Source: Clostridium saccharobutylicum DSM 13864 (GTDB lineage Bacteria > Bacillota > Clostridia > Clostridiales > Clostridiaceae). Taken from it: a DNA stretch of 64,000 nt. Positions 42,309-53,694 of the stretch are shown in pieces. Location of the stretch: the NCBI RefSeq assembly GCF_000473995.1, contig NC_022571.1:3069416-3133415 (forward strand), read 5' to 3'. The notes below the pieces were generated by a model. It was not told the origin of the DNA and did no database searches. It saw only the letters and a list, made by a program, of their open reading frames with translations. The first letter of the stretch is position 1, and the number at the start of each line of letters is the position of its first letter. A program made the position numbers and the translations under genes.

Positions 42309-45300
42309 CTAAGTTAAACTTACTTCATTATGAAACTGTTGATTTTGAGTACTTTCTTCGTGCTCTTTATAAGTTAAAGTTTCCTTTTCTAGATTTTTAA
42401 AGGCTACTGAGAGCATAAGCTTTATTCTATTTAATTGATTTACATTTGATGCTCCAGGATCATAATCTATAGCTACAATATTCGAATTTGGATATTTCTC
42501 CTTTAAGGTCTTTATCATTCCTTTTCCAGTAACATGATTTGGCAAACATGCAAATGGTTGGACACATGCTATGTTAGTTGTTCCACTTTCTATAAGCTCT
42601 ATCATTTCAGCTGTTAAGAACCACCCTTCTCCTGTTTGATTCCCTAGAGAAAGTATTGGTGATGCCATGTTCGCTAACTCTCGTATATGCTTTGGTTTGG
42701 AAAATCTATTACTTGCTTCTAATGATTTTTTCATTATCTTTCTATAAGTCTCCATATATGCAATTGCTAAATTGCATATATTCTTAGACATTTTGCTACC
42801 TGCAAGATATTTTGCTTTAAATTCTGCATCCATAGCTGAATAAAAGAAGAAATCCAAAAGATCTGGCATTACAGCTTCAGCACCTTCATTTTCTAAAATC
42901 CCAACTATATCATTATTAGCTGTTGGATGAAATTTAACTAATATCTCTCCAACAACTCCAACCTTAGGTTTTTTTACATTTAGTAATGGAAGACTATCAA
43001 ACTCTTTGACTATTTCTTTAATATTTTTATTAAATTGTCTTTTATTTCCATTTATTATATTAACTTTAGCTATCTCTCTCCATTTATTGTAAAGTTCATT
43101 AGCTGAACCTTTAATTTTTTCATAAGGTCTTGTCCTATATAAAATTCTCATAAATAAATCGCCATAAACTAAAGACATTATAGCTTTGTGAAGTAATTTA
43201 GGAGTAATTTTAAAACCAGGCTGTTTTTCAAGACCTACAGCATTTAAAGATATAACTGGTACTTGTTCAAACCCTGCATGCTTTAGAGCCATCTTTAAAA
43301 AACCAATATAATTAGTAGCTCTACATCCACCTCCTGTTTGACTAATTATTACTGAGGTATTATTAATATCATATTTTCCACTTTTCAACGCTTCAATTAT
43401 CTGCCCAACTACTATTATTGATGGATAACAAGCATCGTTATTAACATATTTTAACCCCTCATCTATTGCCTTAGTATCATTAGATGGTAATACTTCTAAA
43501 TTGTAGCCTGATGCTTTTACTGCTGTTTCAATTAAATCAAAGTGAATTGGTGACATTTGAGGACATAAAATTGTATGTTTTTTTCTCATTTCAGACGTAA
43601 ATATTGGATTATTATATAGAATTTTTTCTTCTACAGGTTTATATTGCTTTCTTTCTCTTTCATCCATAGCAGCCTTCAAAGATCGTATTCTTATTTTAGC
43701 CGCCCCTAAATTATTTCCTTCATCTATCTTGAGAACTGTATATATTTTACCTTTTGATGAAATCATTTCAGAAACTTGATCTGTAGTTACTGCATCTAAT
43801 CCGCATCCAAAAGAATTTAATTGAATAATATCAACACAAGGTTCGTCAGCAACAAAAGCCGCTGCTCTATATAATCTTGAATGATACATCCATTGATCTA
43901 CAACCCTTAACTTATCTTTTAAGGTTCCTAGATGTGATACACTATCTTCAGTTAAAACTGCCATATCAAAAGATGATATTATATCTGGAATACCATGATT
44001 TATTTCTGGATCTATATGATAAGGTCTTCCACAAAGAACTATACCTTTCTTATTATTCTTTTTCAAATATTGTATAACTTCTTGTCCTTTTTTTCTTATA
44101 TCCTCTTTTACATCTTCTCTTTCTTGACTTGCTGCTTCAACCGCTTTTTTAGCTTCATCAAGTGTAACGTTGAAGATCTTAAATTCTTCTACTATTCTTT
44201 TTGCAAGTTCTTTTTCATCATCTAAAGATAAAAATGGTTCTATAAAATTAATATCATTTTCTTTTAGCTCATCCATATTGTTTTTTATAGCTTCTGGATA
44301 AGAAGTTACCATTGGGCAATTATAATGATTTTGAGCATCACTGAACTCTTTCTTTTCATATGAAATACAAGGATAAAATATATTTTTTATTCCTCTATCT
44401 ATTAAACTTTTTATATGTCCATGTGCTAACTTTGCTGGATAACAAGCCGATTCTGAAGGAATTGTTTCTATTCCAAGTTCATATACCTTTTTACTTGAAG
44501 GCCCTGATATTCTAACGCTAAATCCTAACTTAGTTAAAAGAGTAAACCAAAATGGGTAATTTTCATACATATTTAATACTCTTGGAATTCCAATTATTCC
44601 CCTTTTAGCTTCATTTTCTTTCAATGGCTTATAATTAAAAATTCTTTTATATTTATAATCGTATAAGTTAGGTAATTTATCTTCTTTAGTTTTCTCTATG
44701 CCAAGTCCTCTTTCACATCTATTACCTGAAATAAACTCCTCATCTGTTGAAAATTTGTTTATAGTAAGTAAACAGTTATTCCCACACTTACCACATCTTC
44801 TAAATGATGATTCCATTTTAAAACTATCTATTTTATCTTTTGAAATAAGATTAGTCTTTTCCCCTTCTACATATCTTTCCTTAGCAATTAGTGCACATCC
44901 GAATGCCCCCATAAGTCCTGCTATATCTGGTCTTACAGCTTCTCTTCCCGAAATCATTTCAAAACTTCTAAGCACGGCTTCATTATAGAATGTACCACCT
45001 TGTACTATTACCTTTTCACCAATATCTTTTTCATCCCTTAGTTTTATAACTTTGTATAAAGCATTCTTTATTACTGAATATGAAAGTCCTGCTGAAATAT
45101 CAGATACTTCAGCACCTTCCTTTTGAGCTTGTTTAACTCTTGAGTTCATGAATACTGTACATCTTGATCCTAAATCTACCGGTGCCTTTGATGTTAATGC
45201 TTCATTTGCAAAATCTTCAACTCTCATACTTAAAGTTTTTGCAAAACTTTCAATAAATGAACCACATCCTGCTGAACAAGCTTCATTTAAAAGTATGCTA

Positions 45301-46607
45301 TCTATCGCTCCATTTTTTATTTTTAAGCACTTCATATCTTGTCCACCAATATCTAGAATAAAATCTACACCTGGTAAAAAATAATCAGCTGCTTTATAAT
45401 GAGCAATAGTTTCAATTTCACCAATATCTATATGAAATCCTGCTTTAATCAAAGCTTCTCCATATCCTGTTACTGCAGAATTTAATATTTCAACATCTTT
45501 TGGAAGTATTTCATACAATTCTTTCATTATTTCTGCAACTTTATTTAGTGGATTTCCTTCATTACTTCCATAATAAGAATATAAAAGTTCTGAATCTTCA
45601 CTAATCAAAGCTGCCTTAGTTGTTGTTGATCCTGCATCTATACCTAGATATGCTTTTCCTTTATAATTTGAAATCTCTCTTTTTCTAACAACAGATTTAT
45701 TATGTCTATCTTTAAATCTTTTATAATCTTCATCATCTTTAAACAATGGAGGTAGTCTTAACGCTTCATCATCTTTTATATTTGTAATACTGTTAACCTT
45801 AATAACTATTTTCTTTAAAGACGTTAATTTTTCTTTTTCAGATAAGAATGCAGCTCCTATAGCTACAAAAAGTTGTGAATTTTTAGGCACAATAATTTGT
45901 TTCCCTGTCAATTTAAGAGTTTCAATAAATCTATTTCTAAGTTCTGATAAGAAAAATAAAGGTCCTCCTAAAAATGCTACATTGCCTCTAATTGGTTTAC
46001 CACAAGCAAGACCTCCAATAGTTTGATTAACTACAGCTTGAAATATAGATGCAGCTATGTCTTCTTTTTTAGCACCTTCATTTATAAGAGGTTGCACATC
46101 TGTTTTTGCAAAAACTCCACATCTTGATGCTATAGGATATAACACCTTATAATCTTTAGCATAATCATTAATTCCAGCAGCATCTGTATTTAACAATATT
46201 GCCATTTGATCTATAAAAGCTCCTGTTCCACCAGCACAGCTTCCATTCATTCTTTGTTCTATGCCGCCTCTGAAATATGTTATCTTAGCATCTTCTCCAC
46301 CAAGCTCTATTACAACATCAGTTTGTGGAATAAGTCTCTCAACAGTTTCAGAACATGCTATTACTTCCTGCACAAAAGTAATATCAAGCCATTTTGATAC
46401 AGAAAGTCCTCCAGAACCAGTGATACTAATTGTACAATTAATATCACCTAATGTTTCATAGCATTCCTTAACTAAATCTATTATTGTACTTCTTATATCT
46501 GAAAAATGTCTTTCATATTTACTATAAATCAACACATTTTCATTATTTAATACTGCTAGTTTAACTGTTGTTGATCCTATATCTACGCCAATTTTATAAT
46601 TAATCAT
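42309..46607 (-). CDS. 2-Hydroxyacyl-CoA dehydratase-type activase/DUF2229 fusion (1432 aa)
   Basis: A very large fusion. Residues about 1-265 and 325-590 are two BadF/HgdC-type ATPase domains, each with the ASKHA motif [10 protein letters not shown] / [10 protein letters not shown] and a Cys-containing helix ([24 protein letters not shown], with SRCGVF / SRCTVFM) that binds the bridging 4Fe-4S cluster. A Cys cluster follows (CGKCGNNC, about 610), then DUF2229 ([20 protein letters not shown]) and a C-terminal HgdB-like part with several Cys (SACYP, YPCISY, CGRPYH, NDACYPS). Such fusions occur in many anaerobes; the substrate is unknown. Relation to double-cubane cluster proteins is suggested by the domain type. 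Monocistronic. Confidence 0.88.
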   Translation of the reverse strand: MINYKIGVDIGSTTVKLAVLNNENVLIYSKYERHFSDIRSTIIDLVKECYETLGDINCTISITGSGGLSVSKWLDITFVQEVIACSETVERLIPQTDVVIELGGEDAKITYFRGGIEQRMNGSCAGGTGAFIDQMAILLNTDAAGINDYAKDYKVLYPIASRCGVFAKTDVQPLINEGAKKEDIAASIFQAVVNQTIGGLACGKPIRGNVAFLGGPLFFLSELRNRFIETLKLTGKQIIVPKNSQLFVAIGAAFLSEKEKLTSLKKIVIKVNSITNIKDDEALRLPPLFKDDEDYKRFKDRHNKSVVRKREISNYKGKAYLGIDAGSTTTKAALISEDSELLYSYYGSNEGNPLNKVAEIMKELYEILPKDVEILNSAVTGYGEALIKAGFHIDIGEIETIAHYKAADYFLPGVDFILDIGGQDMKCLKIKNGAIDSILLNEACSAGCGSFIESFAKTLSMRVEDFANEALTSKAPVDLGSRCTVFMNSRVKQAQKEGAEVSDISAGLSYSVIKNALYKVIKLRDEKDIGEKVIVQGGTFYNEAVLRSFEMISGREAVRPDIAGLMGAFGCALIAKERYVEGEKTNLISKDKIDSFKMESSFRRCGKCGNNCLLTINKFSTDEEFISGNRCERGLGIEKTKEDKLPNLYDYKYKRIFNYKPLKENEAKRGIIGIPRVLNMYENYPFWFTLLTKLGFSVRISGPSSKKVYELGIETIPSESACYPAKLAHGHIKSLIDRGIKNIFYPCISYEKKEFSDAQNHYNCPMVTSYPEAIKNNMDELKENDINFIEPFLSLDDEKELAKRIVEEFKIFNVTLDEAKKAVEAASQEREDVKEDIRKKGQEVIQYLKKNNKKGIVLCGRPYHIDPEINHGIPDIISSFDMAVLTEDSVSHLGTLKDKLRVVDQWMYHSRLYRAAAFVADEPCVDIIQLNSFGCGLDAVTTDQVSEMISSKGKIYTVLKIDEGNNLGAAKIRIRSLKAAMDERERKQYKPVEEKILYNNPIFTSEMRKKHTILCPQMSPIHFDLIETAVKASGYNLEVLPSNDTKAIDEGLKYVNNDACYPSIIVVGQIIEALKSGKYDINNTSVIISQTGGGCRATNYIGFLKMALKHAGFEQVPVISLNAVGLEKQPGFKITPKLLHKAIMSLVYGDLFMRILYRTRPYEKIKGSANELYNKWREIAKVNIINGNKRQFNKNIKEIVKEFDSLPLLNVKKPKVGVVGEILVKFHPTANNDIVGILENEGAEAVMPDLLDFFFYSAMDAEFKAKYLAGSKMSKNICNLAIAYMETYRKIMKKSLEASNRFSKPKHIRELANMASPILSLGNQTGEGWFLTAEMIELIESGTTNIACVQPFACLPNHVTGKGMIKTLKEKYPNSNIVAIDYDPGASNVNQLNRIKLMLSVAFKNLEKETLTYKEHEESTQNQQFHNEVSLT

Positions 46608-46727
46608 ATTTTCTTATTCACCTACTCTGTTATTTCAATGTATTGTTATGTATAGTAATCTACATTATTGTCTATAATTATAAAGTATTTGATATCGTAT
46701 TTACAATCTGTTCTTTGGAGGATAAAA

Positions 46728-47078
46728 ATGAATTATTTTAATGAAGGAAATAAATTTTATAATATGCAAGATTATTTAAAAGCAATTGACTATTATAAAC
46801 AATCTGCTGCCAAAAATTTAAACAAAGCCTGCTCATATTATAATTCTGGTGTTTGTTTCATTAAATTAAAAAACTTTGATGAAGCAATCGTAATGCTTAA
46901 TAAAGCCATTTCCCTTAAGCATGAAAGTAAATATTTCTTTAACTTAGCATATTGCTATGTTATGAAAGAATGTTTTGATAAAGCTTTACGTCTTTTTAAT
47001 ATAGCATGGGCAATTGATCCTAACGATAATGACTGTGAAAAAGCTGTCAACCTTGTTATTTCAAAAATAAAATACTGA
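46728..47078 (+). CDS. Tetratricopeptide repeat protein (116 aa)
   Basis: From ATG at 46728 (TTGGAGG site) the product is a small all-helical protein of about 116 residues with three TPR-like units: FNEGNKFYNMQDYLKAIDYY, YNSGVCFIKLKNFDEAIVML and FNLAYCYVMKECFDKALRLF, each with the Gly/Ala-small and Ala-x-x-x-(Y/L) pattern. There is no signal peptide. TPRs bind partner proteins; the partner is unknown. It is divergent from the activase gene. Confidence 0.82.
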   Translation: MNYFNEGNKFYNMQDYLKAIDYYKQSAAKNLNKACSYYNSGVCFIKLKNFDEAIVMLNKAISLKHESKYFFNLAYCYVMKECFDKALRLFNIAWAIDPNDNDCEKAVNLVISKIKY

Positions 47079-47112
47079 TAATGCATAGGGAGTGTTCCTC
47101 CCTTTCATAATT

Positions 47113-47832
47113 TCACCATTCACCAACAATTTCATCTACATTATGCTTTTTAAATAAATTTGAATCAAAATAATTTCCACCATCATAAAAAGTAGTATCC
47201 ACATTTATCCATCTATTTTCATCACTTAAATAAACCTGATTCCATGCATGTCCCACATATTTTTCTCCATCATAAGCTTCTCCGCCTATTAATCTTACCT
47301 TAAGCCCTATAGACCTGCACATTGCAACATAAAGACAAGCTTTATCAAAACATATTCCACATTTGCTATTGAATGCACATATGGCTCCCCCATCAGGCAT
47401 ATCATTACTATTCTTTCCATATATAACTTTCTCAGCTTTGTTGTCATCATATTTTATATTGCTTCCAACCCAAGTATATAATGTTTTAGCACGTTCCCTA
47501 TCACTTTTAGCAGTCTTAGTTAATTGAACAGCTTTATCATTAATCTGATCATTTGATTTTATACCTTGATCAATTGTAATTCCATTATAAATAACAACTT
47601 CTTTAGAAAAACCTAGTAAATTACTATTCTTAAAAAATCTATTGTTACCACTCTTGTCCGAATTAGAATTGCTTGATGCAGAATCTTGTATGATTCCATT
47701 ATCAGAAAAAGAAAAAGTCGAAATTAAATCAGTTATTATTGATGGGCACACTAAGACTGCAATTATTATAGATATTTGTAAACATCCACACATTATTGCA
47801 GTAATAGCTAATAAAAATTTATTTTTTTTCAC
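47113..47832 (-). CDS. Transglutaminase-like domain protein, membrane-anchored
   Basis: A protein of about 239 residues from a GTG at 47832 (GGGGGAA site); the frame is open further upstream to 47931. One N-terminal membrane segment is followed by a Ser/Asn-rich linker and a transglutaminase/protease-like domain with catalytic Cys in SKCGICFDKA (about 160), His in VGHAWNQV (about 192) and Asp in WINVDTTFYD (about 208). The triad is intact. Such extracellular domains in Firmicutes act as proteases or in cell-wall processes. Convergent with the TPR gene. Confidence 0.82.
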   Translation of the reverse strand: MKKNKFLLAITAIMCGCLQISIIIAVLVCPSIITDLISTFSFSDNGIIQDSASSNSNSDKSGNNRFFKNSNLLGFSKEVVIYNGITIDQGIKSNDQINDKAVQLTKTAKSDRERAKTLYTWVGSNIKYDDNKAEKVIYGKNSNDMPDGGAICAFNSKCGICFDKACLYVAMCRSIGLKVRLIGGEAYDGEKYVGHAWNQVYLSDENRWINVDTTFYDGGNYFDSNLFKKHNVDEIVGEW

Positions 47833-48114
47833 AATTTTTCCCCCACAAAGCACATAAGTAAAATAACACACAAAAGATATAATAACTGTATTTGTATACA
47901 ATAAACATCTTAAACCACAATAATTTAACATTCTGGTATTGTATTAAAAAATTCAGCATATTGATGTATTATTTTTATGTACTTAAACTATAATATAAGA
48001 CTAAAACAATTAATTTTTGTAGATATCTTACTACTACTTATATATACATATATTATCATTGATATTATTATTATACCAAAATTTTTTATTTTGTTGTAAG
48101 TCAATATTTCCTTT

Positions 48115-48194
48115 TTAGGTACATGAAAGAGAATAGCAAGTCAAAAATGCTATGGTTATTTTGATTGACTTGTTATTTTCTTTCATGTACCTTA
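48115..48194. repeat. TWA palindromic element, intermediate form
   Basis: 80 bases bounded by TTA (48115-48117 and 48192-48194). GGTACATGAAAGAGAATAGCAA mirrors TTGTTATTTTCTTTCATGTACC except for a few bases, so the ends form a near-perfect 25-bp inverted repeat. It is 5 bases from the recX stop. Confidence 0.85.
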
Positions 48195-48199
48195 TTTTG

Positions 48200-48838
48200 T
48201 TACTCAAAGTCATCTAATGCCATAACTTCTTTTACAACTTCCTTTACAATATCGTACCCATAACCTTTTGAAATTAAAAATCTGTATAGTTTACCACTTA
48301 TTTTATACTCATCATTTTCACTTTTCTTTATTATATTAAGTTTCTTCTTTGCAAGATTTAATGCTGTAATTTTTTCATCATCCTTGTTTATTGAAGATAA
48401 TTGTTCCTGCACTATTTCCTTAGAAATTCCCTTTTTAATTAAATTATATTTAATTTTCTGACTTCCTTGAATATTTATCTTATCCTTTATAAATGCTTTT
48501 GTATAGTTGCAATCATTTAAAAAATTGTAATTCTTAAGAAATTCTATACTAGAATCAATATCATCTTCTTCATATCCCTTTAATTTTAATTTATCTCTTA
48601 CTTCCTTTTCTGTTTTATAGTTTCGCTCAATTATTTTAAGTGCAGACTCCTTACATCTTATATAAGATTCCTTTTTAGCTAAAGTTTTAAGTATATTAAT
48701 ATCTACTTCTTGATTTACTTTAAGTCCTTCTTTATACATCAACTCCAAAGAAAGAGAAAATGCATATTCTCCATCTAAAAATAAGTTTATTCTTTCTTTG
48801 TTTCTTTTTTGAATTTCTATTTTTGTTATCTTTGCCAT
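48200..48838 (-). CDS. recX: Regulatory protein RecX
   Basis: A 212-residue, mostly helical protein of three-helix repeats. It has an N-terminal beta stretch (KITKIEIQKRNKERINLFLD) and helical repeats around SYIRCKESALKIIERNYKTEKEVRDKL, DSSIEFLKNYNFLNDCNYTKAFI and KIKYNLIKKGISKEIVQEQL, the RecX signatures (long form with the extra YKISGKLYRFLISKGYGYDIV repeat at the end). RecX modulates RecA filaments. recA is not adjacent. It is followed by the M16 peptidase gene upstream on the same strand (54-base gap), so the two may share a transcript. Confidence 0.9.
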   Translation of the reverse strand: MAKITKIEIQKRNKERINLFLDGEYAFSLSLELMYKEGLKVNQEVDINILKTLAKKESYIRCKESALKIIERNYKTEKEVRDKLKLKGYEEDDIDSSIEFLKNYNFLNDCNYTKAFIKDKINIQGSQKIKYNLIKKGISKEIVQEQLSSINKDDEKITALNLAKKKLNIIKKSENDEYKISGKLYRFLISKGYGYDIVKEVVKEVMALDDFE

Positions 48839-48893
48839 TTCTACTTTTTCCCCTGCTATTTTAGTTGAATTGTTATTTATTTAATGTGCATTA

Positions 48894-50135
48894 TTAATTT
48901 GATTTTAATATATGAATTGTTGGATTATTTAAAACTTTTTTACCTACACCATTAATCTTAATCGTATCTAACTTATTTAATCTATCCATATCTTTAACAA
49001 ATTCAAATATATCTTCATCTTCTAATGCCTGATGTAACATATAATTACATAATTCTGCTGAATCTTCTAATGTTGAAATTACTGCTGTCTTATGCACTTT
49101 TTTCATTATATTAAGATCTCTTTCTCCAATTTGAATTTTACCATTTATTACATTATTAAGAGTTTCATCAATAGCCTTTTTTGCTTCTTCTATATTTTCT
49201 TCGGCTACTGCTGTATAAATATATAGAGTTTTTATGTTGTTTGTTATTTCAAGATGAGTATAAATATCATAAGCTAATCCTCGATTTTCTCGAACTTCTC
49301 TAAAAAGTAATGAATTCGAACTTTCTCCAAGTCTATGATTCAATATTCTTAGAGGAAGTTCATCACATTTTTCTAATTCATTAAATGTGTATAAATAAAC
49401 TATGGTACTTTGTTCTATATCCTTCTTATAACTAATTTTTGTTACTTCATTATTATTTTCCTTTATTACTCCAACTGCCACTGGCTTTTGTCCATTCCAT
49501 TTATTAAACGCTTCTTCAATTAACTTTATAGCGTCTTTATGACTTAAAGATGAGACCATAGTTATTAACGAATTTTGAGGAGTATAATATTTTTTATAAT
49601 AATTTAATATCTCTTTTCTTGTAAATCTTGAAACATTTTCTTCAAGTCCAGTCACTTCATATTTTAGACCACTCTTTGTAAATGCAATTTTATTTACATT
49701 CTTAAAACTAAAATCTTCAATATCATCTTTGCTAGTTCTTATTTCAGATAAAATTACCCCTCTCTCTTTTTCAATTTCTTCTTTATCAAATGCTGGATTT
49801 ATTATCATATCTCCCAAAATATTTACTCCATTTTGAAATTCCTCCATCAAGCAGCTTATTGTATATACTGTAGCATCATAGTCAGTATAAGCATTATACT
49901 CTCCACCTAGTTCTTCTAATTGCCTATTCAGTTCTTCATCACTTTTACTAACCGTGCCTTTAAACAACATATGTTCAATAAAATGACTTATTCCCTTTTC
50001 ATCTAACTTTTCATATAAAGCTCCAACTTTAATTCCTATATTTATAGACGCAATTTGTGTGTCTTTATTTATTGTTATTACTTCTAAGCCGTTCTTTAGT
50101 GTATGTCTTTCTACATCAAAATTTAATTTTATCAT
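48894..50135 (-). CDS. M16 family zinc metallopeptidase
   Basis: A 413-residue processing-peptidase-like protein. The N-terminal domain has the inverted zinc motif HFIEHMLFKGT (HxxEH, about 47-51) and the downstream Glu in NPAFDKEEIEKERGVILSEI (about 120-130), while the C-terminal domain has the R/Y-type segment REVRENRGLAYDIYTHLE (about 275), usual in bacterial PqqL/YmxG-type members. The metal site looks intact. Cytosolic (no signal peptide). It probably shares a transcript with recX. The physiological substrate is unknown. Confidence 0.92.
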   Translation of the reverse strand: MIKLNFDVERHTLKNGLEVITINKDTQIASINIGIKVGALYEKLDEKGISHFIEHMLFKGTVSKSDEELNRQLEELGGEYNAYTDYDATVYTISCLMEEFQNGVNILGDMIINPAFDKEEIEKERGVILSEIRTSKDDIEDFSFKNVNKIAFTKSGLKYEVTGLEENVSRFTRKEILNYYKKYYTPQNSLITMVSSLSHKDAIKLIEEAFNKWNGQKPVAVGVIKENNNEVTKISYKKDIEQSTIVYLYTFNELEKCDELPLRILNHRLGESSNSLLFREVRENRGLAYDIYTHLEITNNIKTLYIYTAVAEENIEEAKKAIDETLNNVINGKIQIGERDLNIMKKVHKTAVISTLEDSAELCNYMLHQALEDEDIFEFVKDMDRLNKLDTIKINGVGKKVLNNPTIHILKSN

Positions 50136-50426
50136 TCACTATTCTCCTATTATATATCTATTCTTCTCTTATTTTATAATACTGTAAATCACACTAAAAA
50201 TATAGTGCCTAATATCACAACTTTATAGAAACCATATTGGTTTATCTATTTTTTATAACTTTCTAATTTGAAATACTAGAATTATTACTTTTTTATTACC
50301 TTAAAAATTATTTCAATGTTTGACTAGTGATTATACCTAATAAATGTTAAAATAATGTTGAAATGCTTAATTACGTTATTAATCTACCTTAATATTTATT
50401 AAAGGTATAAAAGGAGATGATATAAA

Positions 50427-51098
50427 ATGAAGAAATCTGTTTTAATTGTAGAAGATGAACTTAGAATTAGATTCCTGCTTAGAGATTATTTAATTAAGGA
50501 AAACTTTAATATTTTTGAAGCCTCAAATGGCGAAGAAGGTTTATTTGTATTTAGTACACAAAAAATTGACTTAGTCCTCTTGGATATAATGATGCCTATC
50601 ATGGATGGTCTGACTATGTTAGAAAAATTAAGAGAAGTTTCAACCGTTCCTGTAATTTTATTAACTGCTAAAGGTGAGGAAGAAGATAAACTTCAAGGTT
50701 ATGATTATGGCGCTGATGATTATGTGACCAAACCTTTTAGTCCAAAAGTTTTAATTGCTAAAGTAAAGGCATTATTAAAAAGAACTAGAGAAGATGTTGA
50801 TTCTAGTTATCAAGATTTTAACGGACTTACTATAAACAAACTTTCACACGAAGTTAAGATTAATGACAAAGAAATAACGTTGTCGCCAAAGGAGTATGAA
50901 CTGTTAATTTATTTAGTCACAAATGATGGTATTGCTTTAAGCAGGGATAATATTTTAGATAATGTATGGGGTGTTGATTATTATGGTGATATTCGTACTG
51001 TAGATACAAATGTCAAAAGACTTAGAGAAAAGTTATTAGATAAATCCAATTACATTGTTACTGTTCGTGGAAGCGGATACAAATTTGAAGGTAAATAA
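50427..51098 (+). CDS. OmpR/PhoB-type response regulator
   Basis: A 223-residue regulator. Receiver domain (1-115): acidic pair in VEDELR (about 8-10), phospho-acceptor Asp in LVLLDIMMPIMDG (about 53), Thr in LLTAKGEEED, Lys in YVTKPFSP (about 103). A winged-helix DNA-binding domain (about 128-222) follows with ITLSPKEYELLIYLVTNDG and VDTNVKRLREKL...VRGSGYKFE. The stop overlaps the sensor kinase start by one base (TAATG), so the two are translationally coupled. The signal is unknown. Confidence 0.95.
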   Translation: MKKSVLIVEDELRIRFLLRDYLIKENFNIFEASNGEEGLFVFSTQKIDLVLLDIMMPIMDGLTMLEKLREVSTVPVILLTAKGEEEDKLQGYDYGADDYVTKPFSPKVLIAKVKALLKRTREDVDSSYQDFNGLTINKLSHEVKINDKEITLSPKEYELLIYLVTNDGIALSRDNILDNVWGVDYYGDIRTVDTNVKRLREKLLDKSNYIVTVRGSGYKFEGK

Positions 51099-52606
51099 TG
51101 AAACATAGTTTATCAAAAAGATTATTTGGTATAACTTTATCTCTAATTATAGGTTTAATGCTTTTAACTTACTTTGCAGAATCAACTTTATTTGAAAGAT
51201 TTTATTCATATAAGAAAACTAATTCTTTGATTAATGAAGTTGGTAAATTTCGTGATTTATATTCCTTACATATTGACAATGATATAGATTTATATCAAGT
51301 GCTTCAAAAATTCGAAAATGATAATAATGCTCAAATTGTTATTACCTCTTTAAATAGACATATTATATATCAATCTAGAAAAATTCAAGGTGATAGTGAC
51401 AGTTTTAATTTTTGTTCAGAACTAATAAATAATGATGACTTAATAACGGATGTTATTAATAATTCTAAAATCGAATATACAACTTTTACCAACGAAAGTA
51501 GCGGGCTAAAAAAGATAGGTGTCGTCAGTCCTATGTCCATAAATCATAAAAATGATAGCCTAATCTTTTGTGTATCTTCTGTTCAGCCAATAGAAGAAGC
51601 TTCCCAAGTTATAGATGAATTTTTAATTTATTTATTTTTAGGATTAATTATTATCTCTATAATTCTTGCGTCATTTTATTCTAATTTAATTTCTAAACCA
51701 CTTGTAAGTTTAACTCATGTTGCAAATAAAATGTCAAACATGGATTTTTCAGTGGTTTGTGCTACTGATCGAGAAGATGAAATCGGAATTCTAGCAAGAT
51801 CACTTAACTTTTTATCTAATAATCTTCATAATGCATTATTAGATTTACAGCAAAAAAACAAAAAACTTAAAGATGATATTGAGAAAGAAAGACAACTTGA
51901 GACTATGAGAAAAGATTTCACTGCAAATGTAAGCCACGAACTCAAAACTCCTATTGGAATAATTGAAGGATATGCTGAAGGTCTTAGAGATGGAATTGTA
52001 TCAGGAGAAGATGCTAAAATGTATTTAGAAACAATTATTGATGAAGCTCAAAAAATGAGTGTTCTAGTCACTAATATGTTAGAACTTTCAAAATTAGAAT
52101 CTGGATCCATAAAACCAAATTTTGAAGGTTTTAATATCAATAGACTTATTAACAAAATACTAAAAAAACATACCCCTGATTTTGAAGAGCATAAATTTAA
52201 TGTTAACTTCTCTTCAACTAATCCATATAGTTACGTTTATGCAGATCCCTTTCAAATGGAGCAGGTTTTTACAAATCTAATAACTAATGCAATCAAGTAT
52301 ACTCCTCCAGGTAATAATATAAATATAGATATTACTGAAGGATTAGAAAAATTTAAAATAACTGTTCAAAATATGGGTGTAACTATTCCTGAAGGTGAAA
52401 TCAGTAAGTTATTTGATAAATTTTATAGATTAGATAAATCAAGAGAACGAACTCAACGAAACAGTACTGGTATTGGATTATCAATAGTAAAAAATATTTT
52501 ACTATTACACAATAGTGAATTTAACCTTCAAAATATTAATGGTGGTGTTGAATTCTACTTCTATTTGGAAAAAATAGTTGCACTTGAAGATAAAGAAGAT
52601 GAATAA
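51098..52606 (+). CDS. Sensor histidine kinase
   Basis: A 502-residue membrane kinase. Two membrane helices (about 8-28 and 175-195) enclose an extracellular sensor region of about 145 residues. A HAMP domain (about 196-250, LISKPLVSLTHVANKMSNMDF) follows, then a coiled stretch, the phospho-acceptor FTANVSHELKTPIGIIEGY (His about 283), and the ATP-binding domain with N box (TNLITNAIKYTPPG), G1 and G2 (TGIGLSIVKNI). Partner of the regulator just upstream. VanS/ResE-like in layout; the ligand cannot be predicted. Ends just before a bidirectional terminator. Confidence 0.95.
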   Translation: MKHSLSKRLFGITLSLIIGLMLLTYFAESTLFERFYSYKKTNSLINEVGKFRDLYSLHIDNDIDLYQVLQKFENDNNAQIVITSLNRHIIYQSRKIQGDSDSFNFCSELINNDDLITDVINNSKIEYTTFTNESSGLKKIGVVSPMSINHKNDSLIFCVSSVQPIEEASQVIDEFLIYLFLGLIIISIILASFYSNLISKPLVSLTHVANKMSNMDFSVVCATDREDEIGILARSLNFLSNNLHNALLDLQQKNKKLKDDIEKERQLETMRKDFTANVSHELKTPIGIIEGYAEGLRDGIVSGEDAKMYLETIIDEAQKMSVLVTNMLELSKLESGSIKPNFEGFNINRLINKILKKHTPDFEEHKFNVNFSSTNPYSYVYADPFQMEQVFTNLITNAIKYTPPGNNINIDITEGLEKFKITVQNMGVTIPEGEISKLFDKFYRLDKSRERTQRNSTGIGLSIVKNILLLHNSEFNLQNINGGVEFYFYLEKIVALEDKEDE

Positions 52607-52653
52607 AAAAATGGTATTACGTAACTAAAAACATTTCGTAATACCATTTTTTT
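52605..52653. terminator. Bidirectional terminator, kinase / asparaginase
   Basis: AAAAATGGTATTACG and CGTAATACCATTTTT form a perfect 15-bp stem with A- and T-runs, between convergent genes. Confidence 0.92.
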
Positions 52654-52669
52654 ATTGTAACTTACTATA

Positions 52670-53665
52670 TTAAAGTATTGTAACTTCTCCAACAAAGCTT
52701 GTTTGAAATATTTTCTTAATTTCTTCTACATCATTTGTTTTTCCAAGTGCCCACATAAGTTTTGTAACCGTTGCTTCTGTAGTCATGTCATATCCTTGTA
52801 ATACACCCTTTTCCAACGCTAATTTTCCTGTTTCATAAATTGAAAAATCACTTCGTTCGTATAAACATTGACTGCAAACAACAACTGTTATTCCCTTTTG
52901 AACAATCTTTTCTAACTTAGATATTAAATCTCTTCTTATAAAATGAAGTCCTCCTGCACCGAAAGCTTCTATTACAATTCCCTTATAATTCATATTAAGA
53001 AGCATATCAAAAATCTCTGGATTTAATCCTGGTGTAAGTTTTATTAAAAATATATCCTTGCACAATTTATCTTCAAGTTTGCACTTACCTGTTACTTTCT
53101 TTATAACTTGATGGTTAATATGCAAGCCGCTTGAATCAATTGTTGCTGCATACGGAGAATTTACACTTTCAAATGCATCAAATCCAGTTGTACGAACTTT
53201 AACTGCACGGCTTCCTAATATAACCTTACGGTTAAAAGCTAAAAATATTCCAGGTGTTTCACTTGCAGCCATAGCAAATGCACATCTTAAATTTTCAATT
53301 CCATCTGTTAACGGGTTTAATAATGGTAACTGAGATCCTGTAATGACAACAGGAATTTGTATATTAGGTAGCATAAAAGATAAAATTGAGGCTGTATATG
53401 CCATTGTATCAGTTCCATGCGTAATTACTATACCATCATACTTGTTGCAATTTTCATATATGCTCTTAGCTATTACTTTCCATTCTTCAGGTTGAATATT
53501 AGAACTATCAAGACTAAGGATATCTTTTGTAGTAACCTTATAGTTATACAAAACACTATCAAGCAAAGATAAAATATTATCACTATGAATTGCTGGTGCA
53601 AGTCCATTCTCCGTTGGTGCAGATGCAATAGTTCCCCCAGTACTTAATAACAAAATGTTTTTCAT
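52670..53665 (-). CDS. ansA: L-asparaginase, type I (cytosolic)
   Basis: A 331-residue amidohydrolase with the two catalytic Thr regions: LSTGGTIASAPTENG (Thr about 12) and VITHGTDTMAYTASIL (Thr-Asp about 88), plus later ENLRCAFAMAASE and the C-terminal CSQCLYERSDFSIYETG. It lacks a signal peptide, as expected for AnsA-type asparaginase I. It converts asparagine to aspartate and ammonia, feeding the aspartate pathway used by the dap genes. Monocistronic. Confidence 0.94.
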   Translation of the reverse strand: MKNILLLSTGGTIASAPTENGLAPAIHSDNILSLLDSVLYNYKVTTKDILSLDSSNIQPEEWKVIAKSIYENCNKYDGIVITHGTDTMAYTASILSFMLPNIQIPVVITGSQLPLLNPLTDGIENLRCAFAMAASETPGIFLAFNRKVILGSRAVKVRTTGFDAFESVNSPYAATIDSSGLHINHQVIKKVTGKCKLEDKLCKDIFLIKLTPGLNPEIFDMLLNMNYKGIVIEAFGAGGLHFIRRDLISKLEKIVQKGITVVVCSQCLYERSDFSIYETGKLALEKGVLQGYDMTTEATVTKLMWALGKTNDVEEIKKIFQTSFVGEVTIL

Positions 53666-53694
53666 AAACTTAATCGTTCCCTTCTTCTTAAGAT

